Positions 17,439 through 26,499 are shown, counted from the stretch's first letter. The stretch is DNA of 64,000 bases from Pseudomonas farris (GCF_019145235.1 NZ_JAHSTV010000006.1:372001-436000), one strand, 5' to 3'. Program-made: numbers and translations. The notes: generated by a model from the sequence alone, not told the origin.

Positions 17439-17542
17439 GGCAGAAGACAGTACGCGCAGGACAATAATGCAACAGTGTAACGGCATTGCTTTGGGCGCAG
17501 ACGGCAAAAGTGCTGTTTTAAACAAAATGGCACAATTAGCTA

Positions 17543-19573
17543 TCAACCCAGTTCTATTCGATTCCGGCCATTATTTTTCGCCCGATATAGCGCCTGATCA
17601 GCTCTTTTAATCACAAGATCGCTATGTTCGCCGGGTCTGAATGCAGTCAGTCCCATGGAAATGGTGATGGTGACTCGCTCGCCCTTGAAGTGGAACGGGC
17701 AGGCTTCGATCGATGCGCGCAAGGTTTCCAGCAGTTTCGCGCCAGCCATAGGTAGTGTGGCTGGCATCAACAACACAAACTCCTCACCGCCGAACCTGGC
17801 AATAAAATCCGTCCCGCGCAGACGCTTGCGTAGCACGCTGGCGATGATTTTCAGCACCTTGTCGCCCGCCAGATGACCATAGTTGTCATTGATGCGTTTG
17901 AAATGGTCGAGGTCGAGCATTGCCAGTAACAAAGTATTCCCATGTTGCTGCCATTGATCGATTTCATGCTCCAGGCGTTCGCTCCAGGCTGCTCGATTCG
18001 GCAGGCCGGTCAATGGATCGATCAACGCCTTCTGGCGCTGCTCTTCGAGATGCTCGCGGTAGCCCAAGGCTTCCTGCTCCATGTGGGCAACTCTTTCGGC
18101 CAGGCTTTGCAGGCGGGCTGCTACTTCCTGTTCACGCTCGTCGCGCTGCTTCTGGTGTTGGTCCATGGTGCCGAGCAGGCCTTCGAGATGGTTTTCCAGC
18201 ACATGCTTGAGATCATCAAGGTCTGCCGCTTCCTGCATGCTGCTTTGCAAGCCGTCGACTTTCTCGCGAATCTGCGTGTCCATCTCCCGCGCGGCCGAGC
18301 GGTTGTCGGCGTGGCCGTCGCTCGCCGCTTGCAGGTTGCTCTGAAATGACTCGAGGCGTTCGTTGAGTTGCTGTAGATATGCTTCGAATTCGTGCTGGCC
18401 GCTGTCGGTGATTGCCAGCATCAATGTTGCCAGGTCATCGAGAATCGGTAGCAATTCGTACCAGTTCAAGCCATTTTGAAGACGATCGCGCATCGCCTCG
18501 GCTTGCGGGCGATGGCGCTCGGGCAATGCCAGGTCATCGAGAAGGCCCACCAGCGTGTCTTCGATGTGCTTGGCGACAGAACTGTAGGACGGCTCCGGCG
18601 AGTCCGGCAGGGCATACAGAATATCGTGCTCGGACGGCTCTGGATCGATGGTCACCGGAGTCAGTTCATCGGGATTGATTGCCGACGGAGCCTGAGTGGC
18701 CGGTAGGCTGATCGCTGGAGCCGGGTCTTGTGGCTGCTCGACATTCGGTCGGGTTTGTAACGCCAGGACTTGGCTGCTCGTAGCTTCTGGCTCAAGGACG
18801 GGCGGGTCAAACGCCACGACTTCAGCCGCAGGTGCCATTGCTGTTGGCGCCTTAATTTGCGCTGGCTCAGGGCGCGCAGCAGCTGGCAGGGCGGCTTCTA
18901 CGGTTGGCAACACCACTTGCGGCTTATCGGCGACTGGCGTGAGATTGGCCATCGCTTGTGGGGGCTCGGCCGATGCTGTAATCGGTTCGACAGGTTGCGG
19001 GGCAGGCATTTGCGATTCGGGGGCGGCGAACTGTGGCGCGGTCTCTTCCGTTTCCCTACCGAACAACCGCTGCAGGAAACCCGGGCGACCAGGTTCGGCA
19101 GGGTTCTCCAACAGGTTCAAGGCTTTGCCTTGCAAGCCGCTCAACTCGCTGAGCAGCAATGGGATTTCGCGAGCCTGGCCTACGCGTCCGTCCAGCTGTT
19201 TGGCGAAATTTTTCAGCGGCCGGCTCACTTCCCGGGGCAAAGGCAACGCTTGCAGCTGAGAGACTAGCGCTGTCAGGGCGGCACTGACTTGATCGACCCG
19301 GGTTTCCCGGCGCTGCTCGGAGTCGAGCACGGCTTTTTCCAGACGCGGCAGCAAGGCAGCCAGGCCGGCATCCATGTCATCGGTGCGTACGACTTCGCGC
19401 ATTTCCTTCATGCATTGGTCAACGGCGCGATCGGTGCCTTCTGCGGCCAGGGTACTGCGCACCAGCCCGCGACGCAGCAAGTCGAGTCGGGCGTCCCATC
19501 GACGTTCCAGTTTTTCTTGTTGTTCGATGCTTTTGAGGTACTTCTCTTTCCAGCGCTGTGCTTCGTCGCTCAT
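17543..19573 (-). CDS. dgcH: Diguanylate cyclase DgcH-like
   Basis: A 676-residue soluble protein with a helical N-terminus, a Pro/Ala-rich middle (about residues 175-320) and coiled-coil segments to about 510. A C-terminal GGDEF domain carries the active site GGEEF at residues 595-599. The inhibitory I-site RGTD lies at 586-589, so product feedback is expected. It makes c-di-GMP from two GTP. No membrane helix is seen, so it is cytoplasmic. Place and size match P. aeruginosa DgcH. Its ATG directly follows the stop of the EEP gene, so the two are translationally coupled. Confidence 0.88.
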   Translation of the reverse strand: MSDEAQRWKEKYLKSIEQQEKLERRWDARLDLLRRGLVRSTLAAEGTDRAVDQCMKEMREVVRTDDMDAGLAALLPRLEKAVLDSEQRRETRVDQVSAALTALVSQLQALPLPREVSRPLKNFAKQLDGRVGQAREIPLLLSELSGLQGKALNLLENPAEPGRPGFLQRLFGRETEETAPQFAAPESQMPAPQPVEPITASAEPPQAMANLTPVADKPQVVLPTVEAALPAAARPEPAQIKAPTAMAPAAEVVAFDPPVLEPEATSSQVLALQTRPNVEQPQDPAPAISLPATQAPSAINPDELTPVTIDPEPSEHDILYALPDSPEPSYSSVAKHIEDTLVGLLDDLALPERHRPQAEAMRDRLQNGLNWYELLPILDDLATLMLAITDSGQHEFEAYLQQLNERLESFQSNLQAASDGHADNRSAAREMDTQIREKVDGLQSSMQEAADLDDLKHVLENHLEGLLGTMDQHQKQRDEREQEVAARLQSLAERVAHMEQEALGYREHLEEQRQKALIDPLTGLPNRAAWSERLEHEIDQWQQHGNTLLLAMLDLDHFKRINDNYGHLAGDKVLKIIASVLRKRLRGTDFIARFGGEEFVLLMPATLPMAGAKLLETLRASIEACPFHFKGERVTITISMGLTAFRPGEHSDLVIKRADQALYRAKNNGRNRIELG

Positions 19574-20434
19574 TCAGGCAGGACTCAACGCGGGCAATGC
19601 ATCGGCCGTGAGCGAACCCGGCAGACGAATCTCTACCGCGACCGGCAGGTGATCGGAAATGGGATGTGCCAGCACTTCGACCTTTTCAAGGGTCAGGGTA
19701 GGGCTGAGCAGAATATGGTCCAGGCAACGCTGTGGGCGCCAACTGGGGAAGGTCGCTTCCAGTTGCGGCGCGAGCAGGCCTAAATCACGCAACGGGGAGT
19801 TTTGCAGCAAGTCACTGGCATGGGTGTTCATGTCGCCCATCAGCACCTGGTGTTTATAACCGCCGATCAACTCGCGGATGTAGGCCAGTTGCAAGCTGCG
19901 GGCCCGAGCGCCCAGCGCCAGGTGCATCATCACTACCACGAGCGCCTCTGGACCTTCGCCGAAGCGGACCAGAATGGCCCCGCGACCCTTGGGCCCCGGC
20001 AGCGGATGATCTTCAATCGCCCACGGGCGCAGTCGACTGAGCACGCCATTGCTGTGCTGACCGAGATGACCGAGGTTGCGATTGAGTTGTTGATACCAGT
20101 AGGGGAAGGCGCCGAGCTGCGCCAGGTGTTCGACCTGATTGACGTAGCCTGATCGCAGACTCCCGCCATCGGCTTCCTGCAAGGCGACCAGATCGAAGTC
20201 GCCCAGCAGATTGCCGATTTTTTGCAGGTTGTCGGCACGCCCGTTGTGCGGCAGCAGATGCTGCCAGCCGCGGGTCAGATAGTGCCGATAGCGCTCGGTA
20301 CTGATGCCGACCTGGATATTGAAACTGAGCAAACGCAGACGGCTGTCCACGGGCAACCCCGTTGCTTCCAGGTGATGTTCGTTGACCCGCGGATGATGCA
20401 GGCCAACGATGCGTTCAGTTCCCCAGCGGCGCAT
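19574..20434 (-). CDS. Endonuclease/exonuclease/phosphatase family protein
   Basis: This 286-residue protein carries the EEP fold: LLSFNIQVG near residue 35, ALQEADG with the metal-binding Glu at about residue 87, GDMNTHASDLL at about 195 and the C-terminal SDHLPVAVEI. All four conserved blocks are intact, so it should be a Mg-dependent phosphodiesterase or phosphatase. There is no clear signal peptide. The substrate cannot be told from sequence; family members cut DNA, nucleotides, sphingomyelin or inositol phosphates. It sits between dsbA and dgcH in a minus-strand row. Confidence 0.82.
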   Translation of the reverse strand: MRRWGTERIVGLHHPRVNEHHLEATGLPVDSRLRLLSFNIQVGISTERYRHYLTRGWQHLLPHNGRADNLQKIGNLLGDFDLVALQEADGGSLRSGYVNQVEHLAQLGAFPYWYQQLNRNLGHLGQHSNGVLSRLRPWAIEDHPLPGPKGRGAILVRFGEGPEALVVVMMHLALGARARSLQLAYIRELIGGYKHQVLMGDMNTHASDLLQNSPLRDLGLLAPQLEATFPSWRPQRCLDHILLSPTLTLEKVEVLAHPISDHLPVAVEIRLPGSLTADALPALSPA

Positions 20435-20448
20435 GGCAGGTGCCGCGC

Positions 20449-21090
20449 TTAGTTGGCGACGGCCTTGGTTGCCGCTCGCTCTTTGGCAACCAGTTGGTCG
20501 GCCAGTTTCAGCGCTTGTTCGGCACCGCCGGCAGAGCCGATGTCAAAGCGATACTTGCCGTTGACGACCATGGTAGGCACGCCGGAGATTTCATATTTCT
20601 TTGCCAGTTCTTTGGCTTTGTTGATCTGGCCCTTGATGGCGAAGGAGTCGAAGGTGGCCAGGAACTTGTCCTTGTCTACACCTTGGGTCGCCAGGAAGTC
20701 GGCCATGTCTTCTTTGTCGGTCAGTTTCTTGTGTTCTTTCTGAATCGCTTCAAAAACTGCCGCATGCACCTTGCTCTCGACACCCATGGATTCAAGGGTC
20801 AGGAACATTTGGCCATGGGCGTCCCAAGGGCCGCCAAACATGGCCGGAATGCGCACGAAATTCACGTCGGAAGGCAGTTTCTCAACCCAGGGATTGATCA
20901 CCGGTTCGAAGGCATAGCAATGCGGGCAGCCGTACCAGAACAGCTCCACGACTTCGATCTTGCCAGGCACGGCCACCGGGACCGGATTGCTCAGCTCGAC
21001 ATAGGGCGCTTCAGGTTTTTCGGCGGCTTGGGCAGTCATGCCGAACAGGCTGGCAGCGACGAGCGCGGCGCTGATGATCAGATTACGCAT
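20449..21090 (-). CDS. dsbA: Periplasmic thiol:disulfide oxidoreductase DsbA
   Basis: The 213-residue precursor has a signal peptide cut after AQA (residue 22), the active site CPHC at residues 55-58 and the cis-proline loop SGVPTMVV at about 170. DsbA puts disulfide bonds into secreted proteins and is reoxidised by DsbB, which is not in this window. Its neighbours here are two c-type cytochromes upstream and the EEP gene downstream, the order known in other pseudomonads. Confidence 0.96.
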   Translation of the reverse strand: MRNLIISAALVAASLFGMTAQAAEKPEAPYVELSNPVPVAVPGKIEVVELFWYGCPHCYAFEPVINPWVEKLPSDVNFVRIPAMFGGPWDAHGQMFLTLESMGVESKVHAAVFEAIQKEHKKLTDKEDMADFLATQGVDKDKFLATFDSFAIKGQINKAKELAKKYEISGVPTMVVNGKYRFDIGSAGGAEQALKLADQLVAKERAATKAVAN

Positions 21091-21183
21091 GCTTTACTCC
21101 TGGACAATTGGGTCGCCTCGCGCGACCTGTTTTCAGACAGATCCTGGCGGACTTGAGTTTGTAGTGTAACGGCAGCGGCCACA

Positions 21184-21212
21184 AAAAAGGGCAGCCAAAG
21201 CCACCCTTTTTA
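21184..21212 (-). terminator. Terminator after the cytochrome c4 gene
   Basis: Minus-strand reading gives aaaaaggg-tggc-ttt-ggct-gccctttttt: a GC core flanked by A and T runs. It lies about 75 bases after the cytochrome c4 stop and before dsbA, so the two genes are probably separate units. Confidence 0.75.
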
Positions 21213-21287
21213 TGTTTGCATCGACGGATTAATCGAGTGTTAACGTTGCAAGAGATGTACACCCCTCACAACGCTCGATCGCAGACC

Positions 21288-21899
21288 TTAGTGCAAGCCT
21301 TGAATATAGCTGGAGACTGCGGCGATATCTTCGTCGCTCAGCTTTTTAGCGATGCTCTGCATCGGTTTGGTATCGCCGTCGTTGGTCCGGCCGCCTTCTT
21401 CTTTTCTGAAGTCGGTCAGTTGCTTGCCGACGTACTGAGCATGCTGGCCGCCCAGATGCGGGAAGCCGGCAGCTGCGTTGCCCTTGCCATCTGGAGAGTG
21501 GCAGCCGGTGCAGGCTGGCAGGCCCTTGGCCAGGTCGCCACCACGGAACAGTGCTTCACCGCGAGCCACGACTTTCGGGTCGGCGGCGCCGACGCTGCCT
21601 TTTTGGCTGGCGAAGTAGGCGGAGATATCAGCCAGATCCTGATCGCTCAGGTTGGTCAGCAGGCCAGTCATTTCCAGTACCGTGCGCTTGCCGGACTTGA
21701 TGTCGTGCAGCTGTTTGTTCAGATAACGCTCGCCCTGGCCTGCCAGTTTCGGAAAGTTAGGCGCCATGCTATTGCCATCCGGGCCATGACAGGCGCCACA
21801 TACTGCGGCTTTCGCCTGACCAGCAGTCGCATCACCTGCAGCATGGGCAATGCCGGAGATCCCCACGGTCAACAGCAGACTCACGATCAATTTGTTCAT
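21288..21899 (-). CDS. cc4: Diheme cytochrome c4
   Basis: The 203-residue precursor has a signal peptide ending AHA (residue 20) and two CxxCH heme sites, CGACH at residues 34-38 and CTGCH at 130-134, in two similar halves. Later methionines (for example in NSMAPNFP and TKPMQSIA) can be the sixth heme ligands. Cytochrome c4 carries electrons in the periplasm to terminal oxidases, including cbb3 types. It lies 46 bases after the small cytochrome gene and is probably cotranscribed with it. Confidence 0.93.
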   Translation of the reverse strand: MNKLIVSLLLTVGISGIAHAAGDATAGQAKAAVCGACHGPDGNSMAPNFPKLAGQGERYLNKQLHDIKSGKRTVLEMTGLLTNLSDQDLADISAYFASQKGSVGAADPKVVARGEALFRGGDLAKGLPACTGCHSPDGKGNAAAGFPHLGGQHAQYVGKQLTDFRKEEGGRTNDGDTKPMQSIAKKLSDEDIAAVSSYIQGLH

Positions 21900-21945
21900 C
21901 AGCTAATCCAACTACGGCTAAGGGTTAAAGAGTTATGGGCCGGGT

Positions 21946-22236
21946 TTACTCGCTCATCCAGTGGATGATGGCTCGGTAATCCTCGGCACTGCAGTCCATG
22001 CACAAACCACGCGGCGGCATCGCCTTGAAACCCTGGGTCACGTGTTGCACCAGCGTCTCCATACCTTTCGCCAACCTCGGCGTCCAAGCTTCCTGATCGC
22101 CTTTGCGGGGCGCCATGGGTAGTTGGCCGGAATGACAGGCACCACAAACACGGTTGTACACAGCTTCCGGATCCTGTGTAGCCTGAGCGCTGTAAAGCGG
22201 CATCAAGACACCGGCAGCTAGCAGCCATTTCGTCAT
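21946..22236 (-). CDS. Cytochrome c5-family monoheme protein
   Basis: A 96-residue precursor with a signal peptide (about 1-19), one heme site CGACH at residues 31-35 and a second Cys pair, Cys79 and Cys82 in GLCMDC, that resembles the disulfide of cytochrome c5. Met73 or Met80 may bind the heme iron. It is probably a small periplasmic electron carrier acting beside cytochrome c4. The 191 bases between its start and engB hold the divergent promoters. Confidence 0.88.
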   Translation of the reverse strand: MTKWLLAAGVLMPLYSAQATQDPEAVYNRVCGACHSGQLPMAPRKGDQEAWTPRLAKGMETLVQHVTQGFKAMPPRGLCMDCSAEDYRAIIHWMSE

Positions 22237-22427
22237 AAAACGACCTTTTCAGGGTTGAGAGCGTGCTGCGTTCTAATGCGCAATCAAGGTTAATCGCTCT
22301 CGTGAACTTCATCCTACGCTGGGACAAAGCGCACACAAAATCTGCGGCATTATATACTGGCGTCACTGAAACGGAAACGACACTGCTTGCCGCGTCCATT
22401 CCCGGCGCCGCCCACATCGGAAATCCC

Positions 22428-23069
22428 ATGCAACTCAAGAACCCCATCCTCGGTCTGTGCCAACAGTCCACCTTTATGCTCAGCGCCGCCAAAGTCGACC
22501 AATGCCCCGACGACGAAGGCTTTGAAGTGGCCTTCGCCGGGCGTTCCAACGCCGGCAAATCCAGCGCGTTGAACACCCTGACACACGCCAGCCTGGCGCG
22601 GACCTCGAAAACACCGGGTCGCACGCAGCTGTTGAACTTCTTCAAGCTAGACGATGAACGCCGTCTGGTCGACCTGCCGGGTTACGGTTACGCGAAAGTG
22701 CCAATCCCGTTGAAGCTGCACTGGCAGCGTCACCTGGAAGCCTATCTGGGTGGTCGCGAGAGTTTGAAAGGTTTGATTCTGATGATGGACATCCGTCATC
22801 CAATGACCGATTTCGACCTGCTGATGCTCGACTGGGCCATCGCCAGTGGCATGCCGATGCATATTTTGCTGACCAAGGCCGACAAGCTGACCTACGGCGC
22901 GGCGAAAAACGCGCTGCTCAAGGTTCAGGCGGAAATCCGCAAGGGCTGGGGCGACTCGATCACTATCCAGCTGTTTTCGGCACCCAAACGCATGGGCCTC
23001 GAAGACGCCTACACTGTACTGGCGGGCTGGATGGAGCTGGCGGACAAAGGCGCTGAGATTGCCGAGTAA
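22428..23069 (+). CDS. engB: Ribosome biogenesis GTP-binding protein EngB (YihA/YsxC)
   Basis: The start at ATG 22428 gives a 213-residue protein whose N-terminus [20 protein letters not shown] fits the family; the longer frame from 22263 adds unrelated residues across the promoter region. GTPase motifs are G1 GRSNAGKSS (38-46), G3 DLPGYGYA and G4 TKADK. EngB helps assemble the large ribosomal subunit and is essential in many bacteria. It converges on polA, with ersA encoded in between on the minus strand. Confidence 0.95.
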   Translation: MQLKNPILGLCQQSTFMLSAAKVDQCPDDEGFEVAFAGRSNAGKSSALNTLTHASLARTSKTPGRTQLLNFFKLDDERRLVDLPGYGYAKVPIPLKLHWQRHLEAYLGGRESLKGLILMMDIRHPMTDFDLLMLDWAIASGMPMHILLTKADKLTYGAAKNALLKVQAEIRKGWGDSITIQLFSAPKRMGLEDAYTVLAGWMELADKGAEIAE

Positions 23070-23093
23070 CCCTCTCCAGACAAATCTGCAGGC

Positions 23094-23225
23094 AAAAAAA
23101 ACCCCGGACTTCATATGGGGAGGGAGAAGTTCCGGGGTTCAAGCTCCGGACCGCTAGGGCGGGGTCCAGATATCTGCCAACACTTAACACAACATAGGAG
23201 CATCGAAGGGCTTCACCAGCCATTC
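23094..23225 (-). ncRNA. ersA: Small RNA ErsA (Spot 42-like position)
   Basis: The engB-polA gap is the known locus of ErsA in P. aeruginosa. On the minus strand a terminator reads gaaccccggaacttc / gaagtccggggtt followed by eight T (23094-23101). Its loop holds the pyrimidine run ctccctcccc, the part that pairs with ribosome sites of targets such as algC and oprD. An AlgU-like promoter lies upstream (-10 TCAGA at 23232-23236). A start at about 23225 gives 132 nt, the length reported for ErsA. The 5' end is inferred. Confidence 0.82.
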
Positions 23226-23231
23226 AGTATC

Positions 23232-23259
23232 TCTGAGTGGCGGTTCACGGATTTAGTTC
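23232..23259 (-). promoter_or_regulatory. AlgU-type promoter of ersA
   Basis: On the minus strand GAACTA (23259-23254), a 17-base spacer and TCAGA (23236-23232) resemble the AlgU consensus GAACTT-N16/17-TCTGA. ErsA is known to depend on this envelope-stress sigma factor in P. aeruginosa. The match is good but not perfect. Confidence 0.65.
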
Positions 23260-23325
23260 AGACTATTTTCAAAAACCATTGGAAATAATCGATGTCATTT
23301 TCCGCACTATAGCCCTTCGTTATTT

Positions 23326-23352
23326 TGTGCTGCGGCATAAGGCCGCAGCACA
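23326..23352 (-). terminator. Strong hairpin after polA
   Basis: TGTGCTGCGGC and GCCGCAGCACA form a perfect 11-bp stem with a five-base loop, 17 bases after the polA stop. No T run follows on the polA strand, so it may act as a processing or Rho-linked 3' end rather than a classical terminator. It also separates polA from the ersA promoter. Confidence 0.5.
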
Positions 23353-23368
23353 GGCGTCTTTCAGCCGA

Positions 23369-26137
23369 TCAGTGCGCCTCATCCCAGTTGTTGCCTACGC
23401 CTACCTCGACCAGAAGCGGTACATCCAGCTGTGCGGCGCTGCTCATGTGTACGCGAATCTCCTCACGCACCTGGTCGATCAGGTCCTCACGCACCTCAAG
23501 CACCAATTCATCGTGTACCTGCAGGATGACTTTGGCGTCCAGGCCTGACGATGTCAGCCAGTTATCCACCGTTACCATGGCTTTCTTGATGATGTCCGCC
23601 GCGGTGCCTTGCATTGGGGCATTGATTGCCGTGCGCTCCGCAGCTTTGCGCAGGGCCTGGTTTTTCGCGTTTATTTCCGGCAGGTACAAGCGACGACCAA
23701 AGATGGTTTCGACGAAACCTTGCTCGGCGGCCTGGGCGCGCGTGCGCTCCATGTATTCCAGTACGCCGGGATAACGGGCGAAATAACGGTCGATGTAGGC
23801 CTGGGACTGTTTACGGTCAACGCCGATCTGCTTGGCCAGGCCAAACGCGCTCATGCCGTAGATCAAACCGAAGTTGATGGCTTTTGCGCTACGACGCTGA
23901 TCGTTAGTGACAGCGTCCAGCTCGACGCCAAACACCTCTGCGGCCGTTGCCCGGTGTACATCGAGGTTGTTGCGGAAGGCGTGCAGCAAGCCTTCGTCCT
24001 TGGCCAGATGCGCCATGATCCGCAGTTCGATTTGCGAGTAGTCCGCGGCCAGCAGCTTGTAGCCTTTCGGTGCGACGAACGCCTGACGAATCCGGCGACC
24101 TTCAGCAGTGCGAATTGGAATGTTCTGCAGGTTCGGGTCGATGGACGACAACCGTCCGGTGGCGGCAACGGCTTGCTGGTAAGACGTATGAATGCGCCCG
24201 GTACGAGCATTGATCTGCTCTGGCAAACGGTCGGTGTAGGTGCTTTTGAGCTTGCTCAGCGAGCGGTATTGCATCAGCACCTTGGGCAGCGGGTAGTCCT
24301 GTTCGGCCAACTCGGCCAACACCGCTTCGGCAGTCGAGGCCTGACCCTTGGCGGTTTTGCTGAGTACGGGCAAACCGAGCTTTTCGTAGAGGATCACGCC
24401 CAGTTGCTTCGGCGAACCGAGGTTGAATTCTTCACCGGCAATGGCGAACGCCTCACGCTCAAGGGCGACCAGTTTCTCGCCCAGTTCGACGCTCTGGATG
24501 CCCAGCAGGTTGGCATCCACGAGCGCGCCCTGACGCTCGATACGGGCCAGAACCGGCATCAGCGGCATTTCAATCTCGTTGAGCACTTTGCCCAGGCTTG
24601 GCGTTGCTGCCAGTTTTTCCTGCAAAGCCAGGTGCAACTGGAAGGTGACATCGGCATCTTCGGCAGCATAGGGGCCGGCCAGCTCAAGAGAGATCTGGTC
24701 GAAAGTCAGCTGTTTGACGCCTTTGCCCGCGATCCCTTGAATGTCGGTTTTGCTTTGGCCCAGGTATTTGAGCGCCAGGCTGTCCATGTCGTGGCGGGTG
24801 GCCGTCGAGTCCAGGACGTAAGACTCAAGCATGGTGTCGTAGGCAATACCCTGAACAATAATCCCGTTGCTCTGATCGCCACCGATGGCGCAGTTGGCGA
24901 GGATATTGGTTTCGAACTTGGCGTGTTGGCCGACTTTCAGTTTGTTCGGGTTTTCCAGCAGCGGTTTCAACGCCAGCAGCACGGTGTCGCGATCCAGTTG
25001 CTCCGGTACGCCCATGTAGGAATGGGTCAGCGGAATATAGGCCGCTTCGTTGGCCGCGACGGAAAACGACAGACCCACCAGTTGTGCATGTTGAGCATCG
25101 GTGCCATTGGTTTCGGTGACGAAGGCGATCAGTGGTGCCTTGTCGAGCTTGTCCAGCCAGGCCTCGAAGTGCTTCTGGTCGAGGATGGTTTCGTACTTCG
25201 CTTCGGCGGCGCCCGGCTGTTCCTGGACGACCTCGACAATTTCCTGACCCGAGCGCTTGGCGTCGCGCTGGTTCTCTTCGAACCAGCTTTTGAATTCCAG
25301 CAAGGTGTAAAGCTCGGCGAGCTTGTCGTGATCCGGCGGACCCATTTGCAGATCGTCGAGCCCGATGTCCAGCGGTACGTCGATCTTGATGGTTGCCAGT
25401 TGATAGGAGAGGAACGCCATCTCCTTGTGCTCTTCGAGCTTGGCCGGCAGGGTTTTGGCGCCGCGAATCGGCAGGGTCGGGACGATGTCGAGCTGCGCAT
25501 AGAGCTCGGTCAGGCCGCCGTTCACGCCGACCAGCAGGCCGGAAGCAGTCTTGGGGCCGATACCCGGAACGCCCGGGATGTTGTCGGACGAATCGCCCAT
25601 CAGTGCCAGATAATCGATGATCTGCTCGGGAGCGACGCCGAATTTCTCCTTCACGCCTTCCACGTCCAGCGCGCTACCGGTCATCGTATTGACCAAGGTA
25701 ATGTGCCCGTCGACCAGTTGCGCCATGTCCTTGTCGCCGGTGGAGATCACCACCGGACGGTCGGCGGCCGCGCTACTGCGGGCCAGGGTGCCGATCACGT
25801 CGTCGGCTTCAACGTTGTCCACGCACAGCAATGGAAAGCCCAAGGCCTTGACGCTGGCGTGCAGCGGCTCGATCTGGACCCGCATATCGTCGGGCATGCT
25901 TGGGCGATTGGCCTTGTATTCGGCGAACATCGCGTCGCGGAACGTCCCGCCCTTGGCGTCGAATACCACGGCGAACGGGCTGTCCGGGTACTGCTTGCGC
26001 AGACTCTTGAGCATGTTCAATACGCCCTTGACCGCTCCGGTCGGCAGGCCTTTGGACGTGGTCAGCGGTGGCAGCGCGTGAAAGGCGCGGTACAGATAAG
26101 AAGAACCGTCCACCAGGACGAGGGGGGCTTGGCTCAT
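23369..26137 (-). CDS. polA: DNA polymerase I
   Basis: The start at ATG 26137 (MSQAPLVLVDGSS) gives 922 residues, close to E. coli Pol I (928). The 5' nuclease domain (about 1-290) keeps its acidic residues, for example VEADDVIG and GDSSDNIPGVPGIGPKTA. The polymerase core is intact (DYSQIELRIMAHL, RRSAKAINFGLIYG, VHDELVLEV). The 3'-5' exonuclease domain (about 315-510) is altered: Val340 stands where E. coli has Asp355 and Glu409 where it has Asp424, both metal ligands. Glu342, Tyr490 and Asp494 are kept. Proofreading may therefore be weak or lost. The enzyme fills gaps in repair and removes Okazaki primers. Confidence 0.96.
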   Translation of the reverse strand: MSQAPLVLVDGSSYLYRAFHALPPLTTSKGLPTGAVKGVLNMLKSLRKQYPDSPFAVVFDAKGGTFRDAMFAEYKANRPSMPDDMRVQIEPLHASVKALGFPLLCVDNVEADDVIGTLARSSAAADRPVVISTGDKDMAQLVDGHITLVNTMTGSALDVEGVKEKFGVAPEQIIDYLALMGDSSDNIPGVPGIGPKTASGLLVGVNGGLTELYAQLDIVPTLPIRGAKTLPAKLEEHKEMAFLSYQLATIKIDVPLDIGLDDLQMGPPDHDKLAELYTLLEFKSWFEENQRDAKRSGQEIVEVVQEQPGAAEAKYETILDQKHFEAWLDKLDKAPLIAFVTETNGTDAQHAQLVGLSFSVAANEAAYIPLTHSYMGVPEQLDRDTVLLALKPLLENPNKLKVGQHAKFETNILANCAIGGDQSNGIIVQGIAYDTMLESYVLDSTATRHDMDSLALKYLGQSKTDIQGIAGKGVKQLTFDQISLELAGPYAAEDADVTFQLHLALQEKLAATPSLGKVLNEIEMPLMPVLARIERQGALVDANLLGIQSVELGEKLVALEREAFAIAGEEFNLGSPKQLGVILYEKLGLPVLSKTAKGQASTAEAVLAELAEQDYPLPKVLMQYRSLSKLKSTYTDRLPEQINARTGRIHTSYQQAVAATGRLSSIDPNLQNIPIRTAEGRRIRQAFVAPKGYKLLAADYSQIELRIMAHLAKDEGLLHAFRNNLDVHRATAAEVFGVELDAVTNDQRRSAKAINFGLIYGMSAFGLAKQIGVDRKQSQAYIDRYFARYPGVLEYMERTRAQAAEQGFVETIFGRRLYLPEINAKNQALRKAAERTAINAPMQGTAADIIKKAMVTVDNWLTSSGLDAKVILQVHDELVLEVREDLIDQVREEIRVHMSSAAQLDVPLLVEVGVGNNWDEAH

Positions 26138-26211
26138 GAGCAGGATCAACCTTTTCGGCGGGTCCGGCGCTAGAATAGCGGGACCGTTGACGACAAAGGG
26201 ACAAGGTTATC

Positions 26212-26499
26212 ATGCGCACACTAAATCGCTTGTTGCTGGCTGGCTTGTTTGCAATCACTCCATTGGCTGTCATGGCGGCGGACGACGCGCCCTCGGCGGA
26301 CCCAGATGTAACAATCCGCACTGAAGGTGACAAAACCATTCAGGAATATCGGCAAAATGGCTTTTTGTACGCCATCAAGGTGACCCCGAAAGTCGGTAAA
26401 CCGTATTTCCTGGTGCGTGCTGATGGCTCGGACGGTAACTTCATCCGCTCGGACCAGCCGGATATGCTGATTCCGTCGTGGAAAATATTCGAGTGGTAA
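26212..26499 (+). CDS. DUF2782 periplasmic protein
   Basis: A 95-residue protein with a signal peptide ending VMAA (about residue 22) and a short basic-acidic domain with the family pattern TIQEYRQNGFLYAIKVTPK and DMLIPSWKIFEW. This is DUF2782, a family of unknown function found beside polA and thrB in pseudomonads. The start has aaggttatc upstream. It faces away from polA across 74 bases and is followed after 59 bases by thrB, so a shared transcript is likely. Confidence 0.85.
   Translation: MRTLNRLLLAGLFAITPLAVMAADDAPSADPDVTIRTEGDKTIQEYRQNGFLYAIKVTPKVGKPYFLVRADGSDGNFIRSDQPDMLIPSWKIFEW

Noticed and set aside
23609..26173. An 854-codon open frame on the plus strand opposite polA
   Set aside because: It is the antisense shadow of a clear DNA polymerase I gene, is rich in Gln, Val, Leu, Gly and His without family motifs, and has no ribosome site. 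Long antisense frames are common in GC-rich genomes.
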